A DNA stretch of 64,000 nt, taken from assembly GCA_030737835.1 (NCBI GenBank), contig JAUJYN010000040.1:910810-974809 (forward strand), read 5' to 3'. The position numbers and the translations under genes are program-made. The DNA is from Acorus gramineus. Lineage: Eukaryota; Streptophyta; Magnoliopsida; Acorales; Acoraceae. Shown here piece by piece: positions 1 through 11,668 of the stretch (position 1 is the first letter of the stretch; each line of letters opens with the position of its first letter). Below the pieces are notes generated by a model, which was given only the letters and a program-made list of their open reading frames with translations, had not been told where the DNA came from and did not search any database.

Positions 1-208
1 GCGGTGGGCACGGAGGGAGTGTTGGAGGTTGAGGTTGGGGCCGAAGAGGCTGTGGGTGTCGGGGTTGAGGCTACAAAGGCCGGGGGCACTGGTGCGGAGG
101 AGGCCGATGAGAGGGGGATGATGAGGAGGGAGACGACGACGAAATGGACGATTCCGATGAGGCGGAGGTGGAGGTTCCTGGAGCCACACGAGCCATGGTA
201 TTCTCCTA
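1..208 (+). pseudogene. Acidic exon remnant, possibly 5' part of a broken PMD gene
   Basis: Read in frame 1 and then, after a frameshift near 105-113, in frame 3, this segment encodes a glycine- and glutamate-rich stretch followed by a strongly acidic run (Asp/Glu from about 111 to 190). It ends at a candidate donor site (CCATG followed by gtattctcc). Acidic exons precede the PMD core in the intact PMD gene at 35288-37366 of this window. The next plausible acceptor, ttgtctcag, lies at 11098-11106 beyond the large retrotransposon and opens a PMD-like exon. That these two pieces belonged to one gene is an inference; the frameshift and the window edge make it weak. Confidence 0.25.
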
Positions 209-669
209 AGTCCTTTTTGCATGCTATCTCTTTTTTATATGCTTAATGGTTTTGGGGTATGTCTAGGGGTAGTGTAGATATATAAGAAATGGTGTATAGT
301 AAGAGATTTGATCACGGTGGGATTTTGGAGAGCATGGCATGAGAAGGGGTAGACTTTCATACATATTTATTTATGCATGCATACATATATAAAAAAGAGG
401 AGGAATGGCAAAAAAAGAGTATATTGCATGTGTATTTAGTGACCTTGTATGCATATGTTTTTAACCATGGTGGGGTAAGAGGGGGGGGGGGGATGGGATA
501 AAATAGTAATTGATGTGCATATAATAGACGACCACGATGGGATTTTGGTGAGCATGTTATGGAAAGGGGGTGACCTTTATACATATTTATTTTACTATGG
601 ATGTATAAGAGGAGTCATGGTGAAAGAAAATAAGATATGTGATCATATGAAGAAATCCTATAGCAAGGG
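209..669. other. Intron-like flank of the retrotransposon, no gene seen
   Basis: AT-rich sequence with short TATA-like words and a G run at 480-492. No coding signal is convincing. Two imperfectly matching stretches (about 303-350 and 530-580) both contain gatgggattttg-like or gtgggattttgg-like sequence followed by AGCATG and related words, which suggests a small local duplication. The last five bases, AAGGG (665-669), are the left copy of the target-site duplication of the element that starts at 670. Confidence 0.4.
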
Positions 670-3214
670 TGTTATGTCTGTCTCATTTGGAGCCATTTCA
701 GTTAAGTCTTGGTCACATCTAGGTCATTCAGGGCCTTTTCTTTTTTCGATCGGAGTCGCTAAAATTTTAGCTTTTAGGCACCTGCGGGAGTTGGAGTACT
801 CTGATTGAAAATCTAATTGCATATTATGGGTCCTGGTACTGTTTCGTACTACCCATAAAAATTTCATCGAATTCCGGTAACGTTTTGAAAAATATGCAGT
901 TCCGAACCGTATCCGGGTTTTGAGAGTTCCTGGTTGGTCAAATAGTGTGAGATATTTTAGGGATGTGGTGACCCTTGGTAACCTTACCCCCACCTTGATT
1001 GGGGATGAAGAAACCATTGGTTATTTGATATGTGAGTGGGTGAGCCTAACCCTAACCTCACCCCCCCCTTAAGGTCATCCCTAGGCAGTATTTGGGCATG
1101 AAAATGACTTTTTTGCCCTCTCTCTCTCCCCCTCTCTCCCATTTCGTGGAACACCTTCTCTCCCTCTCTTGGTATCTTTTTTTCTCTTCTTTGTGTGTGA
1201 AGAAGGAGGAGGAAGAAGCAATTGAAGAAAAAGATGAACAAGAAGCACAAGAAAGAGTGAGAAAGGGTGAGTATGTGTTGTTGTTGTTGTTGTTGTTGTT
1301 TCTCTTCTCTCTATCCCCATCTCATGCCACTTTGAACCCCTGTTTTCTGCCATGATGGGCTTGAGGAGATGCTGATGAGGTGGTGGTAGTGGTGGTGGTG
1401 GCTGAGGTGGTCGTGGGTGTGTCGAGAACCCCGCATCTCCCCATTTCCCTCCCCTTGTTTTGGTAAGGCAGCACTCTATATTTTAAAGATCTCAGTGCAT
1501 CTAGTATTTAGAGACACATTTTTATGATTATGTCTTCATATGATATGATCATCTATGTGTCTAGATGTTATATATGAAATTTGGCCTCATTATGATATCT
1601 GTGGTGTAAGTTAGAACCTGTTTTGCATGGCCTGTCCAGATTCACGTAGGAATTGACCTGCTTTTGGAAATAATTTATTTCGGGCTTGTAGAGGCAAATT
1701 TAGGTTCTAATGTCTTCATGGATTATGATCCCAGCATATCAGAGAATGTGCATGTTTTATTTCATAATTTGTGGAAGTGTATTGGGTGCTGTGGAGATCA
1801 ATTAGTAGGGCTGCTTGCAGCAGGTTTGGCAGTTTTGTTTGGTTGAGTGTCAAGGAGTTGTTTGCATGTGTCTTGTGTGATAATATGGAAGCATCAGGGG
1901 TTAGGGTCTTCATGAAGTAGGCTTATATGTCTGATAGGAGGTTCCATAATTTAATTATGGATCATTGGTTGTGTTTTGTAGATCTCGTAGACCGGACACG
2001 CGACGATCCGGGTATCGGTGAGTGGTTTGATCCAACCCTTCGGGAAGCGTTGGATGCACGTAGTCGTGCGTCGCGCATCCGTTGGGCACCCTGACTAAAC
2101 TACTTAATTAGATAAGTAGTATGATCATGTCTAACTCATAATGTGTTAGATATCTTGCATGCTAGACTTATATTGCATGTATTGTATCCATGTATAAATG
2201 ATTGTGTTGCATGCGCCCCTCTAGTATGGGCATGTATTTCTGTAGTGTGTATGGATGTATAGAATATGGCATGCCTTAGGTAGTATTATAATACTACTCC
2301 CACCATATTAATTGGAATATCCAGCATGATTAAGTCTGGGTTAATAACGGGCACCTGCCTAATATTCCCTTGCGATAAGACTCGAGAGCGTGGTGTAGTT
2401 GTTGCGCCCATGCTAATGGGGCAAGGCTATGACCAACTTCATGAGATGATGATCTCTCTCGCCCTCTCCCTCTGCACGAACTGAGTAAGTAGATGCGATT
2501 TCCTACTCGACTCAGGTTCGTTTGGAATATTGGCATGCACCTGTTAAGTGCGCGAGATTTGCACTTGACCCTTACCTTTTAAGTTGGTGATATCCAACGC
2601 ATGCTTAAGTTAGGCCTTGTGTGCTTATGTGATTAATGGCCATGTATGCATGTTGTATGATTTATTATGATGTAAATCCATGTTAGGGAGTATCCCTATA
2701 ATTATTTGATAGGTTATCGTGCATGTAGTTTATGTACATAACTAAGATATAATTCTCTTGGATATATATGCGCATGTTAAAACTGATTAGGCCTATCTGA
2801 AATAGGCGTGGGTATGACCCGTTGTCGGGTTGTACCTTATTAGTTAGAGCGCTAGCGATGTAATCGCCCCCGTGCATCCGAGCGATGCACTCGTTTGGAA
2901 TTCAGGAGAATTCATTATCTTATCGGTTTTGTTAAGCCGATAGTTGTGGCATTAAGCTAGGCCTACCCGTGCTAGGCGAGTATAAGAACCGCCTGTTGGG
3001 TTATGTGCCTTGGGATTATTTCTACGTGAGAGCAGAGGCAACCCCCCTCTTGTGTCTGAGCGACGCAACCTTGTCGGAGTGCAATAGTATTCGATATCAC
3101 TGATATGTGATTATCGAGAGTAGTTGTTTTTGCATTGGGTTCTCTTTGCAAACATGGAGTGTTTCCTCCCAATGTCGTCTGTGTTGAAGCGGCCCGGGTT
3201 GTAGCTGTCCTAAC

Positions 3215-3480
3215 AGAGGGCTCCCATCCGTAGGTACCACCGATGCGTTCGGAAGCGTACTGATCGTGGGAGTATACCAGGTAGAGGCTACCCGGGAGAG
3301 GGCTAACGAATGTTATTGCGAGCGTGAAATCGTTCTCCCCTTCGTTGGATCCGATGTAGAAACTCCCCGGCTTTGGAAAAGCTCTCCTGACAAAGGGCTC
3401 CCATCAGTAGGTACCACCGATGCGTTCGGAAGTGTACTGATCGTGGGAGTATACCAGGTAGAGGCTACGTGGGGAAAGGG
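3215..3480 (+). repeat. LTR subrepeat, 177-bp period
   Basis: The block beginning GGGCTCCCATC and running through TACCAGGTAGAGGCTAC occurs at about 3219 and again 177 bp later at about 3396. The same pair, with the same spacing, is in the 3' LTR (about 9739 and 9916). A reverse-complement relative lies at about 12300-12400 in the minus-strand LTR, which shows that the two elements share this module. Confidence 0.8.
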
Positions 3481-3682
3481 CTACCGGTGGACCAAGGGTG
3501 TAGAGCAGTCTAAATCTCTTCCAAAAGTCCTATGTCACCCCTAAAGGGTGAGGGTGAGGATGAGGTGAAGACACATCGCCGCGCGACCCATTCGTTGTTC
3601 GTCCGTTCCCATAGTTGTTGGGTCCTGTTGCGTATCGATGTTCAAAGACATCGTTGGGCAGTTATCCCGATGTAGATGATCC

Positions 3683-3912
3683 AGTAGCATTGTGTAGACC
3701 AGTAATTTCGGGTCTCTTCGACCAACGGTATGGTCTCTCCCCAAGAGACCCAAGAGTCTCCCTCTGGGAGTGAGGGTGAGGGTGAGGTTGGTGATTCAAT
3801 AGTGTTGTGTGGACCAGTAATTCCGCGTCTCTTCGACCAACGGTATGGTCTCTCCCCAAAAGTCCCAAGAGTCTTCCTCCGGGAGTGAGGGTGAGGGTGA
3901 GGTTGGTCACGC
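3683..3912 (+). repeat. LTR subrepeat, 115-bp period
   Basis: Two tandem copies of a unit containing GACCAGTAATT, a CTCTTCGACCAACGGTAT block and an AGGGTGAGGGTGAGGTTGG tail sit 115 bp apart. The same pair is in the 3' LTR (about 10202-10432). Confidence 0.8.
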
Positions 3913-4446
3913 CGCCGCGTGACCCTGTTGTCCATGGGTTTCCACCCATGTTTTTCGTTGAAAGAAAATTGTGTTAGCATTGAACTGTTGTAATGGTGAT
4001 TGGTTTCCAGCCACTCACTGAGCTTGTAGCTCACCCCTCGCATACTATTTCTTTTCAGGGGCAGTGTTGGGCGTGGAGCTGGAGCTTCCCTGTGGCGTGG
4101 TCTTATGGGCGTGGAGCGTTCTTCCAGCGGGTGGCGAGTGCGAGGCTGTCAGCAGTCCTAGAGTTATTTTATGTATTGTAAATCATGCATGTGGCACATG
4201 TTGTATTTTATTTGGACTAGACTTGGCTCTCACAGGACAGTGATTGTGTATTCGAGTCTGTAATATTGTTATTGGTTTACAGACATTGTTGATATCTTAT
4301 ACTTCCATTTTTCAGTCAGTTATCATTATCATTGCTTTGCCACTTTGTATGTTGTTGTTAGAGTCTTTGTTGACCTCAGGTATTGATAGTTGATATTTCA
4401 TTATTGCCACGTCTCGGGGACGACCGCTCTTGGGCATGATAAAAAG

Positions 4447-4459
4447 TTGGTATCAGAGC
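4447..4459 (+). other. Primer-binding site, initiator Met-tRNA
   Basis: TTGGTATCAGAGC lies five bases after the 5' LTR. This is the standard plant retrotransposon sequence complementary to the 3' end of initiator methionine tRNA, where minus-strand DNA synthesis starts. Confidence 0.93.
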
Positions 4460-4556
4460 CTGGTCCTGTCAGAGCCTAAGTCTAGTCGTATAGATGATGA
4501 GTCGTAGGATTGTCATCCGAGTACTCTTGTTTTAGAAGTTACCTTAGGTTGCTAAC

Positions 4557-7110
4557 ATGCCTCCTCGCATCCGTTGACGTGGACGTGACCCCCCTGGAGC
4601 CACCCTTAAGTTGTTGACTGGGTCGACTGAACAGGGTCAGTTGTTGGATCCCTTGTTGCGGGATTAAGGCTTGGGTAGGAGATTCTAGCCTAGTAGTGTG
4701 ATAATGATGAATTGGTTGCAATTTCTAAGGTATGGATTGCGTCTCGAAAATGGAGCTTCTTTCCCGTGCATCGATATTGCTAGTAACCATGGAGTTCGCG
4801 TGCAACGCCAGTTTCAAGTTTTGAGGATGTAGCATATTGCTCATTAAGGGGTGATGTCTTCTTCCAGCCTTCCTACTCAGGATTAAGGGGCCTTGCGGGG
4901 TCATCGTTGAGACCCGGGCTAGGGTACTCCGTGTTCCTTGTTTGGTTGTCGGGATATCCTATATCGGGACCTCATGGTGCCCTCCCAAGGTTCTTTTCCC
5001 AGTCAGGGAATACCTTTGAAGCATCTATTAGATGATTGATTTTTCCTCTCACTTGGAAGGTGTTGTAGCGAGTGGTGATGCGTACGATCGGGATTGGGTA
5101 CATCCTATTGCAGCTTGGTGGGCGATTGCTTGTGGACTGGGTTCCATAGTGGCATCTGGAGTCGCTTCGATATATCATTGTGCGTTGTAGCTGCCCGGTT
5201 GAGGCCAGAGCCCTGTGAGGTGCTCCCAGATACTATGCTTGTTGGTGCGCCCATATGGCAGAGATAGTGGGCTTGGGAGGCTACCAGGTAGAGGCCACAC
5301 CAGGAGAGTGCTACTGGATGATGTCGAGAGCGTGGACTCCCTGTGATGAATCTGCCCATTGAGTGCATGATGCTGGAGTTCCAATGGTTGTAGTAGGGCG
5401 ACCTGTCGGTGGCGACATGTGAAGCACAGTTCGCGATACTATCGCGTTTTGCCCCCACATGGGTCGTAAACGAGGAGACGCGATGCTAGCGTTCGTGATG
5501 GGACTCAACCGCCCTATCAGATAGATGACGTCGCATAGGCATTGTCGAGGTTCGACGACCCCTTATTGCGTGTCTTGTGGATTAAGTGCGGTTGAGTGGC
5601 TTACCAAGCGTGTAAGTGTCATCATGAGCGCCAGCCATGCTCGTGGAGTAGAATCTGGACTTAATTGTTCGAGGTGTTGTTTTGATCTTCCTGTGAGGGT
5701 TGAAGATCAGGTACCCCTTGCTGTGAATTGATGATCTATTTGACCAGCTCTGGGAGCGGGTGTCTACTGTTAGATTGATCTTCGCACAAGGGTACCACAA
5801 GTTGGAGATCCGGGAGTTGGACATTCTGTAGATGGCCTTTCGTGAACATTTCAGGCACTACGAGTTTTAAGTACTGTTGTCGGGGTTGACGAATGCGCCG
5901 GATGCCTTCGTGGATCTCAAAAGTTTTATTGGGCCTCCATGGACTACTTTGAGGTAGTCTTCGTTGAAATTGCTAGTAGCAAGATGTGAAAGTGATGGGT
6001 AACCTTGTTTCTCCTGGTTGGCATGCCCTCAGGCAAAGTTCGAGAATCATCATCGCGTTGGAAAGCGTCAATCCATAGAGATTCCTCAGTGGACGGGGGA
6101 GTGGGTTATCTGGGATTGTTGCGGACTCGCTAATGTCACGTTCGGGTCACGACGCCGTCTAGGTGATCATTGACCGACTGACTAAGTCCGCGCTTCCCTC
6201 CCTAATCCGACTGATTGAGTCTCTGGACTCCTTGACGTGGGTTTCCACCTTCGCAATTGTTCGTCTTCATGGCACTCCGGTCGGCGCTATTTCAGGTTGA
6301 GACGCGAGGGTTACTTTGAGGTTGTGGCGCAGCCTTGGCAGGCTTTGGCGCGAGCCTCCATCTAAGTGCAGCGTTTCATCGCCGATGAATGGTCAAGCAA
6401 GAGGATGATTCAGACCTTGGAGGACATGCTAAGTGCCTGCGTGCTCGATGGTAAGGGCAGTTGGGTAAGGCACCACCCATTTGTTGGGGTATGCCTGCAA
6501 GACGACTGCCATTCGAGCATCCAGATGGACCTGAAAAGGCACTCTACAGGCGCAGTTTTATACCTCCCTTGTGTTGGGACGGTTGAGGAGCGCCAGTTGG
6601 AGGGGCCACAAGTTATTTATTTGACCTTGCAGTGGCCAGGTTGATTCATGTGTGCATCTGCACCTACCAGAACCCATAGAAGGGCTACGCAGGTCATCGT
6701 CACCAGAAGCTTACCTTCGGGTTTGGCGACCATGTTTTCCTGAAGGTGTCCCAGTTTAAGGGTATTCAATGTTTCGACGTTCGGGGCAAGCTGAGTTGGC
6801 CCTTCATCGGACCGTTTCTCGACATTGAGTGGATTGGGGAGGTGGCTCGTCATGTAGCCTTTCCCCCACAAGTGGTTCATGCCCATGACGTCGTCCTTGT
6901 TTCATGGCTGTGGCGTTATGTTCACGATCATGCTCAGTCATTCCGTTCGACCAACTCATCCTCGAGCTGGATTTGTCGTTTGTGAAGCAGTGGATCGAGG
7001 TCAAGGACGAGCATAAGAAGTGGCTCCACGCTAAGACCGTTCCTTTGATTACAGTGTGTCGGTAGCGCCAGTCTGGTGCATGGACCACTTGGGAGCAAAA
7101 GGTCTATGCG
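4557..7110 (+). pseudogene. Decayed gag-pol of the Tekay-like element
   Basis: The region starts at an ATG that opens MPPR, as does the gag of the minus-strand relative at 11547. It is riddled with stops and frameshifts, but domains can be read by eye in order. A reverse transcriptase piece near 5832-5960 has HYEF, then LTNAP, as in the RT palm region. The integrase core near 6150-6470 has the IIDRLTKSA motif and later IVRLHGTPV and RMIQTLEDML. The integrase C-terminal GPY/F module near 6715-6860 has GDHVFLKV and FIGPF. A chromodomain-like end near 6985-7110 has the TTWE signature. The polyprotein would have made the particle, protease, RT/RNase H and a chromatin-targeted integrase. No stretch is long enough to work now. 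Confidence 0.88.
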
Positions 7111-7173
7111 TGATACTTGCTATATTCGGTCTTCCCTTTGGGTTTCCTTAAATTTCAAGGACTAAATTTCCTC

Positions 7174-7185
7174 AAGGGGGGAGAA
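7174..7185 (+). other. Polypurine tract
   Basis: The purine run AAGGGGGGAGAA directly precedes the TGTTATG start of the 3' LTR, the expected place for the plus-strand primer of reverse transcription. Confidence 0.85.
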
Positions 7186-10100
7186 TGTTATGCCTATGTC
7201 ATTTGGAGCCATTTCGGTTAAGCCTTGGTCACATCTGGGTCATTCAGAGCCTTTTTTTTTTCAATCGGAGTCGCTAAAATTTTGGCTTTTAGCCACCTGC
7301 GGGAGTTGGAGTACTCTGATTAGAAATCTAATTGCATATTATGGGTCCTGGTACTGTTTCGTACTACCCATAAAAATTTCATCGAATTCCGGTAATATTT
7401 TGAAAAATATGCAGTTCTGAACCGTATCCGGGTTTTGAGAGTTCTTGGTTAGTCGAAGAGTGTGAGATATTTTAGGGATGTGGTGACCCTTGGTAACCTT
7501 ACCCCCACCTTGCTTGAGGATGAAGAAACCATTGGTTATTTGATACGTGAGTGGGTGAGCCTAACCCTAACCTCACCCCCCCTTAAGGTCACCCCTAGGC
7601 ACTATTTGGGTATGAAAATGATTTTTTTTCCCTCTCTCTCTCTCCCCCTCTCTCCCATTTCGTGCAACACCTTCTCTCCCTCTCTTGGTCTCTTTTTTTC
7701 TCCTCTTTGTGTGTGAAGAAGGAGGAGGAAGAAGCAATTGAAGGAAAAGATGAAGAAGAAGTACAAGAAAGAGTGAGAAAGGGTGAGTATGTGTTGTTGT
7801 TGTTGTTGTTGTTGTTGTTTCTCTTCTCTCCATCCCCATCTCAAGCCCCTTTGCACCCCTGTTTTCTGCCATGAAGGGCTTGAGGAGATGCTGATGAGGT
7901 GGTGGTAGTGGTGGTGGTGGTTGAGGTGGTTGTGGGTGTGTCGAGAACCCCGCATCTCCCCATTTCCCTCCCCCTGTTTTGGTAAGGCAGCACTCTGTAT
8001 TTTAAAGATCTCAGTGCATCTAGTATTTAGAGACACATTTTTAGGATTATGTCTTCATATGATATGATCATTTATGTGTCTAGATGTTATATATGAAATT
8101 TGGGCTCATTATGATATCTGTGGTGTAAGTTAGAATCTGTTGTGCATGGCCTGTCCAGATTCGCGTAGGAATTGACCTGCTTCTGGAAATAATTTATTTC
8201 GGGCTTGTAGAGGCAAAATTAGGTTCTAATGTCTTCATGGATTATGATCCCAGCATATCAGAGAATGTGCACGTTTTATTTCATAATTTGTGGAAGTGTA
8301 TTGGGTGCTGTGGAGATCAATTAGTAGGGCTGCTTGCAGCAGGTTTGGCAGTTTTGTTTGGTTGAGTGTCAAGGAGTTGTTTGCATGTGTCTTGTGTGAT
8401 AATATGGAAGCTTCAGGGGTTAGGGTCTTCATGAAGTAGGCTTATATGTCTGATAGGAGGTTCCATAATTTAATTATGGATCATTGGTTGTGTTTTGTAG
8501 ATCTCGTAGACCGGACGCGTGATGATCCGGGTATCGGTGAGTGGTTTGATCCAACCCTTAGGGAAGTGTTAGATGCACGTAGTCATCCGTCGCGCATCCG
8601 TTGGGCACCCTGACTAAACTACTTAATTAGATAAGTAGTATGGTCATGTCTAACTCATAATTTGTTAGATATCTTGCATGCTAGGCTTATATTGCATGTA
8701 TTGTATCCATGTATAAATGATTGTGTTGCATGCGCCCCTCTAGTATGAGCATGTATTTCTGTAGTGTGTATGGATGTATAGAATATGGCATGCCTTAGGT
8801 AGTATTATAATACTACTCCCACCATATTAATTGGAATATCAAGCATGATTAAGTCTGGGTTAATAACGGGCACCTGCCTAATATTCCCTTGCGATAAGAC
8901 TCGAGAGCGTGGTGTAGTTGTTGCGCCCATGCTAATGGGGCAAGGCTATGACCAACTTCATGAGATGATGATCTCTCTCGCCCTCTCCCTCTGCACGAAC
9001 TGAGTAAGTAGATGCGATTTCCTACTCGACTCAGGTTCGTTTGGAATATTGGCATGCACCTGTTAAGTGCGCGAGATTTGCACTTGACCCTTACCTTTTA
9101 AGTTGGTGATATCCAACGCATGCTTAAGTTAGGCCTTGTGTGCTTATGTGATTAATGGCCATGTATGCATGTTGTATGATTTATTATGATGTAAATCCAT
9201 GTTAGGGAGTATCCCTATAATTATTTGATAGGTTATCGTGCATGTAGTTTATGTACATAACTAAGATATAATTCTCTTGGATATATATGCGCATGTTAAA
9301 ACTGATTAGGCCTATCTGAAATAGGCGTGGGTATGACCCGTTGTCGCGTTGTACCTTATTAGTTAGAGCGCTAGCGATGTAATCGCCCCCGTGCATCCGA
9401 GCGATGCACTCGTTTGGAATTCAGGAGAATTCATTATCTTATCGATTTTGTTAAGCCGGTAGTTGTGGCATTAAGCTAGGCCTACCCGTGCTAGGCGAGT
9501 ATATGAACCGCCTGTTGGGCTATGTGCCTTGGGATTATTTCTGCGTGAGAGCAGAGGCAACTTCCCCCCTTGTGTCCGAGCGACGCAACCGTGTGGGAGT
9601 GCAATAGTATTCGATATCATCGATATGTGATTATCGAGAGTAGTTGTTTTTGCATTGGGTTCGCTTTGCAAACATGGAGTGTTTCCTCCCAATGTCGTCT
9701 GTGTTGAAGCAGCTCGGGTTGTAGCCGTCCTAACAGAGGGCTCCCATCCGTACGTACCACCGATGCGTTCGGAAGCGTACTGATCGTAGGAGTATACCAG
9801 GTAGAGGCTACCCGGGAGAGGGCTAACGAATGTTATTGCGAGCGTGAAACCGTTCTCCCCTTCGTCGGATCCGATGTAGGAACTCCCCGACATTGGAAAA
9901 GCTGTCTTGACAGAGGGCTCCCATCCGTAGGTACCACCGATGCGTTCAGAAGCGTACTGATCATGGGAGTATACCAGGTAGAGGCTACGTGGGGAAAGGG
10001 CTACCGGTGGACCAAGGGTGTAGAGCAGTTTAAGTCTCTTCCAAAAGTCCTATGTCACCCCTAAAGGGTGGGGGTGAGGATGAGGTGAAGACACGTCGCC

Positions 10101-10960
10101 GCGTGATCCATTCGTTGTTCGTCCGTTCCCATAGTTATTGGGTCCGGTTGCGTATCGATGTTCAAAGACATCGTTGGGCAGTTATCCCGATGTAGATGAT
10201 CCAGTAGCGTTGTGTAGACCAGTAATTCCGGGTCTCTTCAACCAACGGTATGGTCTCTCCTCAAGAGACCCAAGAGTCTCCCTCCGAGAGTAAGGGTGAG
10301 GGTGAGGTTGGTGATTCAGTAGTGCTGTGTGGACCAGTAATTCTGTGTCTCTTCGACCAACGGTATTGTCTCTCCTCAAAAGTCCCAAGAGTCTTCCTCC
10401 GGGAGTGAGGGTGAGGGTGAGGTTGGTCACGCCGCCGCGTGACCCTGTTATCCATGGGTTTTCACCCATGTTTTTCGTTGAAAGGAAATTGTGTTAGCAT
10501 TGAACTGTTGTAATGGTGATTGGTTTTCAGCCACTCACTGAGCTTGTAGCTCACCCCTCGCATACTGTTTCTTTTCAGGGGCAGTGTTGGGCGTGGGGCT
10601 GGAGCTTCCCTGTGGCGTGGTCTTATGGGCTTTGAGCGTTCTTCCAGTAGGTGGCGAGTGCGAGGCTGTCAGCAGTCCTAGAGTTATTTTATGTATTGTA
10701 AATCATGCATGTGGACATGTTGTATTTTATTTGGACTAGACTTGGCTCTCACAGGACAGTAATTGTGTATTCGAGTCTGTAATATTGTTATTGGTTTACA
10801 GACATTGTTGATATCTTATGCTTTCGCTTTTCAGTCAGTTATTATTATCTTTGCTTTGCCACCTTGTGTGTTGTTGTTGGAGTCTTTGTTGACCTCAGGT
10901 ATTGATAGCTGATATTTCATTATTGCCACGTCTCGGGGACGGCCACCCTGGGGCGTGACA
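7186..10960 (+). repeat. 3' LTR (3.77 kb)
   Basis: Right long terminal repeat, ending GGGGCGTGACA and followed by the AAGGG duplication. It differs from the 5' LTR only by scattered substitutions and small indels as far as I can see, although the internal coding region is far more decayed. Confidence 0.93.
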
Positions 10961-11106
10961 AAGGGAGACTGAGTTTTCTTTTAGGCTCATATATTTCATG
11001 CTTTTATTTTATTTTTGGTATGTTTGAATATCTTTCTAAGCATGGTTTAAAATGAAAATTTTGTTTAGGATTCTCACCCTTTGGACCCTTTCTTTTGTTG
11101 TCTCAG

Positions 11107-11454
11107 CGGCCGAATCGCATTCGAGTTTTATGGCACGAGACCAAGAGGTGGTATGATGCTCTAAGGCTGGAGGAGAGGAGCCTAGTGGATGGAGCGGGCT
11201 TTCACTCCTTTTTGATCGAGCCGTTCCATGTCCACCGCCCTTATTTGGGGGCGTTGGCGGACAAGTGGGATCTGGAGAGCTGCGCCTTCATCCTCCCTAC
11301 AGGTGCAATGATGCCGACATTGGAGGACATTCAGCGGATCACTGGTCTTCCAGTTTCAGGAGAGGCGGTGATCACGGCTACATGTGCCGATTACAAGGCT
11401 CTCTTCCAAGAGTTGATTGGAGAGTGGGAGTTCATGTCCTGGCCCAATAGCTGA
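11107..11454 (+). pseudogene. Plant mobile domain (PMD) exon fragment, truncated
   Basis: An open frame follows a polypyrimidine-AG acceptor (ttgttgtctcag). It encodes a helical stretch around WHETKRWYDAL, then the signature of the PMD family (PF10536): a hydrophobic run, CAFILPTGAMMPTLEDIQ, then ITGLPVSGEAV. This matches the T-L-x-D-V/I-x-x-x-x-G-L/I-P-V pattern also seen at 35.8 kb in the other PMD gene. PMD proteins occur as host genes (MAIN/MAIL type) and as cargo of transposons. The frame ends where minus-strand retrotransposon gag sequence begins, so only about 115 residues remain. Its 5' partner may be the acidic segment at 1-208. I infer a broken gene or transposon copy, not a working protein. 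Confidence 0.72.
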
Positions 11455-11668
11455 GGACCCTCCAGTAGACTCCTCGCCTCTGGTAGGTTCGGAAACCTCC
11501 AAGGCCCGAGGGGGACCACGTCCACGCATCCCTCTACGAGGAGGCATATCAGCAACCTAAGAAACAGACACTATGATCAGAATACTCATACAGAAATCCT
11601 AGGACTCATCTCTAAGAAGAAAAAAAAAACAATTGGCTCTAACAGGACCAGGCTCTGATACCAACTTT

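Larger units (their letters stand above)
670..4441 (+). repeat. 5' LTR (3.77 kb)
   Basis: Left long terminal repeat, near-identical by eye along its length to 7186-10960. Landmarks shared by both copies are a C-rich stretch with CCTAACCCTAACC (near 1046), a CT-rich tract, a (TTG)n microsatellite near 1276-1300, and two sets of internal tandem repeats near 3.2 and 3.7 kb. These LTRs are longer than the internal domain. No open reading frame inside looks like a gene; the short frames on both strands follow low-complexity sequence. Confidence 0.93.
670..10960 (+). mobile_element. Complete-ended Ty3/gypsy LTR retrotransposon, Tekay/Del chromovirus type
   Basis: Two long direct repeats (670-4441 and 7186-10960) enclose a 2.7 kb internal part. 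The LTRs begin with TGTTATG and the 3' one ends in GTGACA; the 5' copy ends in ATGATA, a single-base loss of the CA end. The five bases before the element (AAGGG, 665-669) recur directly after it (10961-10965), so the ends are set by a perfect target-site duplication. A primer-binding site complementary to initiator Met-tRNA follows the 5' LTR and a purine tract precedes the 3' LTR. The internal part still shows reverse transcriptase, integrase, GPY/F and chromodomain-like similarity in the order typical of plant chromoviruses, all with stops. The long LTRs and chromodomain-like end favour the Tekay/Del lineage. The element cannot encode its own proteins as it stands. Confidence 0.93.

Noticed and set aside
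1046..1065. CCTAACCCTAACC resembling plant or vertebrate telomere repeat
   Set aside because: Only about two imperfect units inside a C-rich part of an LTR, and repeated in the 3' LTR; not a telomere track.
4447..4459. Possible tRNA gene remnants at TGGTATCAGAGC sites (also 11652, 17843, 29297)
   Set aside because: These are primer-binding sites next to LTR ends; no cloverleaf surrounds them.
7602..8036. 144-codon minus-strand frame with Gln and His runs
   Set aside because: It arises from TTG/CAA and GGT/ACC microsatellites in the LTR and shows no domain; a similar shorter frame in the other LTR is broken.
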